Origin: Burkholderiales bacterium PBB6
GTDB lineage: Bacteria; Pseudomonadota; Gammaproteobacteria; Burkholderiales; Burkholderiaceae_C
Assembly (NCBI GenBank): GCA_002255925.1
Contig: NKIH01000005.1
Span: 1-64,000 of the forward strand
Reading direction: 5' to 3'
DNA: 64,000 nt
Of the stretch, positions 1 to 5,841 are shown piece after piece. The notes beneath the pieces are model-generated. The model saw nothing but the letters and a program-made list of their open reading frames with translations, made no database searches and was not told the DNA's origin. How positions within the stretch are numbered: position 1 is the stretch's first letter; each line of letters starts with the position of its first letter. The position numbers and the translations under genes were made by a program.

Positions 1-121
1 GAATGCACAAGGATTCCGCGACGTCCTTGACCTGCACCCCGGGCGCGTGGCTCAACGCCACGGCATTCAGTTTGAACTCCACTCCGTACCGATTCACCTT
101 CTGCGGACCTGGCATTCCCAT
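1..121 (-). CDS. IS3-type transposase OrfA, partial (runs off left edge)
   Basis: The minus strand opens with ATG at 121 and stays open to base 1, giving the 40-residue N-terminus of an IS3-family OrfA helix-turn-helix protein. It begins MGMPGPQKVNRYG and continues with the typical EFKLNAVALS and VQVKDVAESLCI segments, the first helices of the HTH that recognises the element ends. A ribosome-binding site (AAAGGGAA) lies just upstream. A second in-frame ATG at 115 is an alternative start. The rest of OrfA and the catalytic OrfB lie outside the window, so activity cannot be judged. The family assignment is from memory of conserved OrfA starts. Confidence 0.8.
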   Translation of the reverse strand, partial: MGMPGPQKVNRYGVEFKLNAVALSHAPGVQVKDVAESLCI

Positions 122-165
122 GGTTTCCCTTTCGGTTAGGTCGGAGTGTCCACAAAACTAAAACA
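1..165 (-). mobile_element. IS3-family insertion sequence, one end, inserted in the cassette array
   Basis: The OrfA start and about 44 bases upstream of it form one end of an insertion sequence. The cassette attC sequence that starts at 197 loses its expected form near 166. Read on the minus strand, the bases from 165 start TGTTTTAG, matching the TG that commonly begins IS3-family ends. The exact boundary and the target-site duplication cannot be fixed, because the other end is outside the window. Confidence 0.6.
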
Positions 166-197
166 AGCTCCACGTCCTCTCGATGGAAGGGTTAGGC
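166..197 (-). other. attC site, left half only (interrupted by the IS)
   Basis: The minus strand reads GCCTAACCCTTCCATCGAGA onward from 197, a normal R'' core (RYYYAAC) and L'' arm that also supplies the TAA stop of the DUF6714 cassette gene. No complementary L' arm or GTTRRRY core follows, because the insertion sequence begins at about 165. The right half of the attC, if it survives, would be beyond the element and outside the window. Confidence 0.65.
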
Positions 198-656
198 CGC
201 ACTCGCCGACCAGTAACCATGAGTTTTGAGGACTTCATCTGTAGAGCCAAACGCTTCAATGTCTTTGGATCGGCTTTCGATCAGATGCTCAAGGAAACGG
301 GAAATTGCCCCTCGCTGAGATTCTGAACAGTAAGCAATTAGATCGTGGTTGGGACCATTGCCTTCAAGGTGAACCAGTAGTTGCTGCCAATACGGAAACG
401 CCGAGTCATTGCTCAGTGCAAAGGCAACCAGGGCTGGCATGTAATACGCCTTGCCTTGAGGCGAGCAAAAACTGATTGGGTCCCAGCCGGGGTTGTTGAT
501 GTCATCGACCACAAGCGTGCTCGGATCTCTGCAGCGAAGCGTTTCGTCGTGTTCCGCGCATTCCTCGCAGTGAAGATGATCCGTGAAGTGCTCCGGCCTC
601 TCGATCCGAGAGAAAGCCCGTCTTACTGCCTCGATGATCTCTGCGTCAGTGCTCAA
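192..656 (-). CDS. Cassette-borne DUF6714-like protein
   Basis: A soluble 154-residue protein with a Cys/His-rich segment (DHLHCEECAEHDETLRC, residues 27-43), a core YYMPALVAF and a WDPISF motif. These resemble the DUF6714 family, whose function is unknown. The start is TTG at 656; no in-frame ATG or GTG lies between it and the cassette boundary at 668, so the leader is only about 12 bases and translation is probably weak or leaderless. The TAA stop is inside the R'' core of its attC. Its GC content is visibly lower than that of the chromosomal genes to the right, as expected for an acquired cassette. It is transcribed leftward with the other cassettes. Confidence 0.75.
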   Translation of the reverse strand: MSTDAEIIEAVRRAFSRIERPEHFTDHLHCEECAEHDETLRCRDPSTLVVDDINNPGWDPISFCSPQGKAYYMPALVAFALSNDSAFPYWQQLLVHLEGNGPNHDLIAYCSESQRGAISRFLEHLIESRSKDIEAFGSTDEVLKTHGYWSASAA

Positions 657-662
657 GGTGCG

Positions 663-720
663 GCCTAACGTTTGAGCTCAGCGGGCGCCGCAGGCGGTCC
701 GCTGGAGCGAATGGTTATGC
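663..720 (-). other. Integron attC site (58 bp)
   Basis: Read on the minus strand, this runs from GCATAAC (R'') through CATTCGCTCCAGCGG and CCGCTGAGCTCAAAC to GTTAGGC (R'). The two arms are imperfectly complementary and flank a short GC-rich centre, the hallmark of an attC that folds for single-strand recombination by IntI. It is the 3' end of the cassette at 669-1030 and borders the DUF6714 cassette. Confidence 0.9.
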
Positions 721-1030
721 AGAGCGTAATCGACGAAGGCACCGAAGGCCGCAGCGCGATGCGCTTTTGACTGCCTCTTCATTGGCACAGCGCCAACTGC
801 GACAGGGCGGCCGGCCGACGCCAATGACCTTTGCGCTTGCACAGCCGAACTGCCTTGCCCAGGCTCAAAGCTTCTGGGATGCAGATGCCTGGCGCGAACC
901 GCAACAGCAACAGAGCCAGCGCGCGCGCTCCATACCTTCGATTCGCCGGCGACCATTCGCCGCGCGGCGCCACCTGCAACCTGCGCTTCGCCCGACTTCA
1001 TTTCAAACTGCCAATGGCCCTGCTGCATAA
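669..1030 (-). other. Gene cassette, ORF-poor, copy A of a duplicated cassette
   Basis: This is a complete cassette bounded by the G^TT cut points of two attC sites. It aligns without gaps to the cassette at 1468-1828, with about 20 mismatches over about 310 bases outside the attC. Two leftward frames are open: a 66-codon TTG-start frame at 779-979 containing LLLLRFAPGICIPEALSLGK, and a longer frame that starts at the ATG of the R' core (1028) and reads right through the attC to 678. Neither has a clear ribosome-binding site or recognised homology. The differences between the copies do not favour silent sites in any frame, so it may be non-coding or encode a fast-changing peptide. Confidence 0.7.
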
Positions 1031-1111
1031 CGTGAAGATGACCGGCCCACGACAATTCGCGGCGAAGCCGCATTGTGTTGTTGTGGGTCCGCGTCGATTG
1101 ACAGGTTAGGG
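1025..1111 (-). other. Integron attC site (87 bp)
   Basis: The minus strand reads CCCTAAC (R'', 1111-1105) at one end and GTTATGC (R', 1031-1025) at the other. Between them are two longer complementary arms (GCGGACCCACAAC and TTGTCGTGGGCC regions) around a GCGGC-TTC-GCCGC hairpin tip. It is longer than its neighbours and belongs to the cassette carrying the membrane protein at 1127-1450. Confidence 0.85.
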
Positions 1112-1126
1112 CGCACTTTCCGGACT

Positions 1127-1450
1127 TCAAGAGTTCTTTCCTGCTTGGTCGCCACCATCTGTATCGGCCATCGACGTTCGTCTTCCGATTGCTACTCCGA
1201 GCCATCTAAAACATGGGTAGGCGATCGCGAACGGCAAGAAGCCCCCTATTACGACCTCGAGGAGAACAAACGGAAGAATGAATACCGCAGGCAGACCGCG
1301 CGAAACCACCAAGAGCGACCACCCAATAAGAAAAAGCCCGAGACCTCGCGTGAATGCGGTGCCGCCTGAGTAGCCTGCGTACATGCCAGCGAAGGCCCCG
1401 AGCGCCGCACCGGACATGATTGCCGGAAAGAGGTCGCGAAACAAGTTCAT
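1127..1450 (-). CDS. Cassette-borne small integral membrane protein
   Basis: A 107-residue protein with about three hydrophobic helices: residues roughly 8-30 with a Gly/Ala-rich GAALGAFAGMYAGY pattern, 34-52, and 53-80. A polar C-terminal tail of about 25 residues follows. The ATG at 1450 was chosen because it lies 12 bases inside the cassette; a longer reading would begin in the neighbouring cassette. The stop codon comes 16 bases before its attC. I do not recognise a family. Small membrane proteins of unknown function are common in cassette arrays. It lies between the two copies of the duplicated cassette. Confidence 0.75.
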   Translation of the reverse strand: MNLFRDLFPAIMSGAALGAFAGMYAGYSGGTAFTRGLGLFLIGWSLLVVSRGLPAVFILPFVLLEVVIGGFLPFAIAYPCFRWLGVAIGRRTSMADTDGGDQAGKNS

Positions 1451-1461
1451 CTGCTGGTGCG

Positions 1462-1518
1462 CTCTAACGTTTGAGCTCAGCGGGCGGCGAAGCCGTCCGC
1501 TGGAGCGAATGGTTATGC
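1462..1518 (-). other. Integron attC site (57 bp)
   Basis: The minus strand reads GCATAAC (R'') to GTTAGAG (R'), with the same CATTCGCTCCAGCGG and CCGCTGAGCTCAAAC arms as the site at 663-720. The tip differs and is one base shorter. The final purine of R' (G instead of a pyrimidine) departs slightly from the GTTRRRY consensus. It terminates the first cassette of the array. Confidence 0.88.
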
Positions 1519-1828
1519 AGAGCGTAATCGACGAAGGCACCGAAGGCTGCAACGAGATGCGCTTTTGACTGCCTCTTCATCGGCACAGCGCCAACTGCGA
1601 CAGGGCGGCCGGCCGACGCCAATGACCTTTGCGCTTGCACACCCGAACTGCCTTGCCCAGGCTCAAAGCTTCTGGGATGCAGATGCCTGGCGCGAACCGC
1701 AACAGCAACAGACCCAGCGCGCGAGCTCCAAACCTTCGCCTCGCCGCCTTCCGTTCGTCGCGCGGCGCCACCAGCAACCTGAGCTTCGCGCGACTTCATC
1801 TCAATCTGCCAATGGCCCTGCTGCATAA
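1468..1828 (-). other. Gene cassette, ORF-poor, copy B (first cassette after attI)
   Basis: This is the attI-proximal cassette and the sister of the cassette at 669-1030. Its matching leftward frames are a 66-codon one at 1577-1777 and a longer one from the ATG at 1826 that continues through the attC to 1464. The central part (about 1663-1720) is identical to copy A, while mismatches cluster near the integrase-side end. Being first in the array, it would see the strongest transcription from a Pc promoter. No product is recognised. Confidence 0.7.
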
Positions 1829-1915
1829 CGTGTTCTATACAGACAGCATACGCCACCTAAGCAGACCGGCTGTCTCCCTAAAACGGGCGAGCCGAGGGCA
1901 ACTAAGTACCTGTCG
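1823..1915 (-). other. attI primary recombination site (approximate)
   Basis: The first cassette joins non-cassette DNA at a GTTATGC core (1829-1823 on the minus strand), which must be the attI/cassette crossover. The adjoining roughly 85 bases up to the intI promoter are neither cassette nor coding and are where attI and its IntI binding sites are expected. Individual IntI boxes cannot be assigned by eye, so the right-hand limit is approximate. Confidence 0.6.
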
Positions 1916-1917
1916 CA

Positions 1918-1954
1918 TAGACACTATTCCATCAACAACTGTATATTCATCCAG
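1918..1954 (+). promoter_or_regulatory. intI promoter with overlapping LexA box
   Basis: A -35 hexamer TAGACA (1918-1923) is followed after 18 bases by a -10 hexamer TATATT (1942-1947), each one mismatch from consensus. The -10 lies inside CTGTATATTCATCCAG (1939-1954), which fits the CTG-N10-CAG LexA operator. LexA repression of intI is established for many integrons, so the integrase is predicted to be induced by DNA damage. On the opposite strand, TTGTCG plus GAATAT at 17-base spacing could be a weak cassette promoter (Pc) overlapping the same site; that part is speculative. Confidence 0.8.
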
Positions 1955-2028
1955 CATTAAAATTTCGACAAAAGCAGCACGCGGTTACAAGTTCTCGATG
2001 AGGGCCCAGCGTGCACCGGGAGGCCATG

Positions 2029-3087
2029 ATGCCAGTCACCTTTCCCGCTGTACCCGCACTGCCGCCACGCAAAACTCTGCGCCCCGAACGGCTCGGTCAA
2101 CCCCTGCCACCGCTAAAGTCACCGCGCCTGTTGGCGCAGCTTCGTGAACGGTTGCGCTTCATGCACTACAGCCTCCGAACCGAGGAGGCGTACGTCTACT
2201 GGGTCAAGGCCTTCATCCGCTTTCATGGCTTGCGGCATCCCGCCGAGATGGGCGGCTCCGACGTGGAGGCGTTTCTCACGCACCTGGCAGATGAACGATC
2301 AGTGGCGCCCGCCACCCACAGTCAGGCGCTGTCTGCCCTGCTCTTCTTCTACGGCAAGGTGCTGGGCCAGCAACTGCCCTGGCTGAAGGAAATCGGGCAC
2401 CCCAAGCGGCAACGCCGGCTGCCCGTGGTGCTGACCGTTGAGGAAGTGCGCCAGGTGCTGCGCGCCATGGTTGGCGAGCATCAGCTCCTCGCACAGCTGC
2501 TGTACGGCTGCGGTCTGCGGATCACCGAAGCGCTGCAGTTGCGCGTCAAGGATGTGGACTTCGGCCAGCGCGCGTTGATCGTGCGAGAGGGCAAGGGAGC
2601 GAAGGACCGTGTGGTGATGCTGCCGCAGTCATTGGTGCCGGCACTGCGCGCTCAGCTGGGCCTGGCGCGTTCCTTGTGGGCTGCAGACGTGGAGGCCGGT
2701 ACCGCGGGGGTTGAAATGCCACATGCACTGGAGCGCAAATACCCGCGCATGGGGTCAAGCTGGCCGTGGTTCTGGGTGTTCCCTCAAGACCACCATTCAA
2801 CTGATCCGGTCAGCGGCGTGATCCGCCGACATCACCTCTACGACCAGACCTTCCAGCGGGCGTTCAAGCGCGCCGTTCAAGCCACAGGTCTCGCCAAGCC
2901 GGCCACGCCACACACCCTGAGGCATTGCTTCGCAACTCACCTGCTGCAGAGCGGCACCGACATCCGCACCGTGCAGGAGTTGCTCGGGCATTCAGATGTC
3001 GGCACGACGATGATCTACACCCATGTGCTGAAGATGGGCGGCGGTGCGGTGCGCAGCCCCCTTGATGCGCTTGCTCAAGAGGGCTGA
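2029..3087 (+). CDS. intI: Integron integrase IntI (tyrosine recombinase)
   Basis: A 352-residue site-specific recombinase that inserts and excises cassettes at attI and attC. The N-terminal core-binding domain (about residues 30-115, with [20 protein letters not shown]) precedes the catalytic domain. The catalytic residues visible are R164 (YGCGLR), H295 and R298 (HTLRH), H321 (LLGHS) and nucleophile Y330 (MIYTHV). The IntI-specific insert missing from XerC/D is present at about residues 231-254 ([16 protein letters not shown]...VFPQ). The ATG at 2029 sits 5 bases after GGGAGG (2018-2023); ATG 2026 and GTG 2011 are alternatives. The gene is intact and points away from its cassettes, the standard integron layout. 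Its GC content matches the chromosome rather than the cassettes. Confidence 0.95.
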   Translation: MPVTFPAVPALPPRKTLRPERLGQPLPPLKSPRLLAQLRERLRFMHYSLRTEEAYVYWVKAFIRFHGLRHPAEMGGSDVEAFLTHLADERSVAPATHSQALSALLFFYGKVLGQQLPWLKEIGHPKRQRRLPVVLTVEEVRQVLRAMVGEHQLLAQLLYGCGLRITEALQLRVKDVDFGQRALIVREGKGAKDRVVMLPQSLVPALRAQLGLARSLWAADVEAGTAGVEMPHALERKYPRMGSSWPWFWVFPQDHHSTDPVSGVIRRHHLYDQTFQRAFKRAVQATGLAKPATPHTLRHCFATHLLQSGTDIRTVQELLGHSDVGTTMIYTHVLKMGGGAVRSPLDALAQEG

Positions 3088-3110
3088 CGCGGCCGCGTCC
3101 ATCCGCCCTC
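3079..3110. terminator. Hairpin between convergent intI and AraC genes
   Basis: GAGGGC (3079-3084) can pair with GCCCTC (3105-3110) around a perfect 14-base palindrome GACGCGGCCGCGTC (3086-3099). It covers both stop codons (3087 and 3109). The position suits a bidirectional terminator, but there is no T-run on either side. Confidence 0.4.
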
Positions 3111-4791
3111 ACTCCGCGTCTTTGCGCCCACCAGTTGCCCCGGGGCGCAGCATGGCCTCACGCAAGGTGTCAGAAGGCAGCTCGCCGAACGCCTGCCGGT
3201 AGACGCGCACCAGGGTAGCGGCATGGTTGAAGCCGAACTGCGCCGCCAGCTGGTGAATGGGTATGTGCCCGCCCTGTGCCATCAAGGCTCGCCGAAAGCC
3301 GTCGATCCGCAGGCGCCGGTAATAGGCCGTGGGGGCCTGGTTGTAGACCCGCTGGAAGGCATGCTGCAGCGACCGCTCTGACGCCCCCGCACGCCGGCAC
3401 AGCTCCTCCAATGACAAGGGGTTCTCCAAGTGCTGCGACATCAACACCACCGCGCGTTCGATGGCCCGGGCATGCAGCACCGAGGTGGGCCGCGCTGAGC
3501 CAGGCGTCGGCTCCGAGGCGATGTGCTCACCGGATGCCGGTGGCGGGCTCAGCCAGTGAGCCATGCCTGTCACCCCTTGCAGAAACTCGCGCAGCAGGCG
3601 CACGGCCTCGATGCGCTCGCGGGCGCGGGCCTGCTCAACGCTGCGCTGCCGCTTGAACACTGCCTGCGCGGTGTGGTGGTCTCCCTGGCCCCAATGCGCA
3701 CGCACCAGGTCCAGCAGCCATTCCGCATAACCGGAGGCATGGCCCCGGCTCGCCACCCAGCCCATGGTGTGGCGCGCCACCGCCAGGGCCTGGTCATGGT
3801 GGCCGGCCAGCATGTGTGCCGTCACGGTGGCACTGTTGAGCATCTGCGGCGCCCAGTGATCACTGGCGCGGGCCCACACCGCGTTGTCGAGCCGCAGCGC
3901 CAGCAACGGCGACAAGGCACCCGTGGCCACCACGCGCTCCACCAGCCGCAGGCCACGCGTCAGACGCTCGTCGGCCACGCCCCCAGGCACCGGCTGCACC
4001 GGGGCCAGCACCTTCAGCACCGCCTGCAAGTTGCCGCAAAGCGCTTTGTGTTGCGACGCGCTGTTTTCCATCACCGGGCTCATCGGCAGATCAAACGGCA
4101 GCAAATGCCCGAGCGCCTGAATGCGCCGCACCAAGCTGAACGGCCACCAGATCCAGCCCACCTCCGCCAGCCTGACGGACTGCCCCCGGGCCGTTTCAAA
4201 GATGCGCTGGGCCGCGTCATGCTCGCCCAGTCCGTCGAGCAGAAAGGCCAGATCACACAGCACCCGCGGGTCGCTCATCGGCAACTGCGGGGCTTTCGGC
4301 ACCACCGACAAGGCCGCGATGAAATGGCTGACCGCCGTGACGTGGTTGCCCGCCAGCGATTCACAGCGCGCCAACTGGCATCCCGCCACGCGCCACACAT
4401 CAGCCGCATCCGCCAGGCGCGCCGTGCGCTGCACGCCGTGCCACATCTGCATCACTGCACTGACGTGGCCGGTGTCAGACAAGCGCCGCGCCAGCAGCCA
4501 TTCAGCCTGCAGGCGGCTGGACGCGTCCAGGTCGGGGTGAACCTGCAGCGCGCTGTAAAGCGCCTGCACGGTCGATGAGGTCAGCTCGATCGCTTCAGGC
4601 AGCGAATGGATTCGATCGAGCAGTTGGATTTGGGCATTGGGCACGCGATCAATCCGTTGAGTGGAACGGATGGACTGTCTCGGCGGCCACCTTGCAGCGT
4701 CAAGCAACAGGCTTGCCAGCGCCTGCCAATGCTGCGTCTTTTGAAACCAGCGGTGCACGCCCCGAGCCGGAGCGCGCACAACTTCACGCAA
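3109..4791 (-). CDS. AraC-family regulator with large helical N-terminal domain
   Basis: A 560-residue protein. The last about 100 residues form an AraC double HTH: LSLEELCRRAGASERSLQH, then a spacer, then a second HTH ending in FGFNHAATLVRVYRQAFGELP. The first about 430 residues are Leu/Ala-rich helices resembling tandem TPR-like repeats and carry no cupin sensor, so the input is not a simple sugar ligand. The start is TTG at 4791, 3 bases after the hydrolase stop at 4795; an in-frame GTG at 4782 is an alternative. It is the last gene of the efflux operon and may tune it or respond to the hydrolase product. I know no closely matching characterised protein. Confidence 0.75.
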   Translation of the reverse strand: MREVVRAPARGVHRWFQKTQHWQALASLLLDAARWPPRQSIRSTQRIDRVPNAQIQLLDRIHSLPEAIELTSSTVQALYSALQVHPDLDASSRLQAEWLLARRLSDTGHVSAVMQMWHGVQRTARLADAADVWRVAGCQLARCESLAGNHVTAVSHFIAALSVVPKAPQLPMSDPRVLCDLAFLLDGLGEHDAAQRIFETARGQSVRLAEVGWIWWPFSLVRRIQALGHLLPFDLPMSPVMENSASQHKALCGNLQAVLKVLAPVQPVPGGVADERLTRGLRLVERVVATGALSPLLALRLDNAVWARASDHWAPQMLNSATVTAHMLAGHHDQALAVARHTMGWVASRGHASGYAEWLLDLVRAHWGQGDHHTAQAVFKRQRSVEQARARERIEAVRLLREFLQGVTGMAHWLSPPPASGEHIASEPTPGSARPTSVLHARAIERAVVLMSQHLENPLSLEELCRRAGASERSLQHAFQRVYNQAPTAYYRRLRIDGFRRALMAQGGHIPIHQLAAQFGFNHAATLVRVYRQAFGELPSDTLREAMLRPGATGGRKDAE

Positions 4792-4794
4792 CCG

Positions 4795-5841
4795 TCAGGC
4801 CACGCTATCGAAGCGATGGATGAGGGCGGCGTGCTTGTCCCGCACTGCCGTGAAGCTCACGCCAGGCGCCTGCACTGAGCCATTGAACAGCGACTGCAGA
4901 AAGGCCAGCGCGAAGTCTTGCGTGGCCTGTTTCACCCGGGCGTTCAGCTCCGGGCCGCCTGGGCCGGTGCGGTCGGTGAAGATGCTGTGCGAGCCGCCTT
5001 CAAACACCGCCAGCGCCTTCTGCCGGCTGCCCATCGCCTGGTACACCGCCAGGCGGTCTTCCACCGGGCTGTGATAGCCGGGCACGTTGATCACGTCTTC
5101 GGTGGTGGTGATGTGCAGCGTGGGCAGGGTGATGGGGCCGAGGATGCGGCTCAGATCACGCTCGCCATAAAACGGCGGTGACGACAACAGCAGCGCGCCC
5201 TTCAGCAAGGGCTCAGCCAGCTGCAGCACCTCACCGCCGCGCTGCACGCGCGCACCGGCCGCCAGCATGGTGGTGTTGGCGCCGTAAGAGTGGCCGCCTG
5301 CGGCAATGCGAGACGCATCGATGCGCTGGGCCAGTTCGGGCTGCGCCAGCAAGGTGGTCAATGCAAAGTGCAGGTCGGCAGCACGGGCACGGGCTTCCAC
5401 TTCATCGGCCGCTTTCTGCAGGCGCCCCACCAGCGTGAACGGGTTGCCGAACCACAGGTTGCGGTCACTGCCCACATGCTGCAAGTGCAGGCAGGCGATG
5501 CCATTGGCCGCGAGGTGCTTGCCGAGGTAGCTGTAGCCCAGCCTGGACCCGCCGATGCCGTGCGAAAACACCACCAGTGGCACAGGCTGGCTCGCTTGAG
5601 GCTGGCTCGCATCAGGCAGATACAGCCGAACAGGCACGGCGCGGTCGCGGGTGGCGTCGGCCCAGTCCATGTCGATGATGCGGAAGGCGGGCGGCGCTTC
5701 AACACCGGCCACCACACCGCCGGCAGCATCTTGCGCACACACCCGGCCCAGCGCCAGGCTGCCCAGCGCCACGCCCCCGGTGAGTGCCAGCAGGCGGCGA
5801 CGCGTCAGGCGTGGGGTCGTCAAGGTTCGAACAGGCTTCAT
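4795..5841 (-). CDS. Tat-exported alpha/beta hydrolase (PAF-acetylhydrolase/dienelactone-hydrolase-like)
   Basis: A 348-residue serine hydrolase. The N-terminus has a twin-arginine signal (RLTRRRLLALTGG) ending near an AQDA cleavage region, so it is expected in the periplasm. The fold markers are an oxyanion-type VVFSHGIGGSR segment, the nucleophile elbow GGHSYGA with S185, and a C-terminal GGSHSIF that supplies the likely catalytic His. Plausible substrates are ester or lactone compounds; none can be named. Its ATG at 5841 overlaps the RND stop by 4 bases (ATGA), so it is translationally coupled to the pump. An upstream GTG/ATG extension would run into the pump gene and is less likely. Confidence 0.82.
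   Translation of the reverse strand: MKPVRTLTTPRLTRRRLLALTGGVALGSLALGRVCAQDAAGGVVAGVEAPPAFRIIDMDWADATRDRAVPVRLYLPDASQPQASQPVPLVVFSHGIGGSRLGYSYLGKHLAANGIACLHLQHVGSDRNLWFGNPFTLVGRLQKAADEVEARARAADLHFALTTLLAQPELAQRIDASRIAAGGHSYGANTTMLAAGARVQRGGEVLQLAEPLLKGALLLSSPPFYGERDLSRILGPITLPTLHITTTEDVINVPGYHSPVEDRLAVYQAMGSRQKALAVFEGGSHSIFTDRTGPGGPELNARVKQATQDFALAFLQSLFNGSVQAPGVSFTAVRDKHAALIHRFDSVA

Noticed and set aside
767-1030. Rightward 87-codon frame in the duplicated cassette (and its copy at 1565-1828)
   Set aside because: It opposes the cassette orientation set by the attC sites, and the substitutions between copies are mostly non-silent in this frame.
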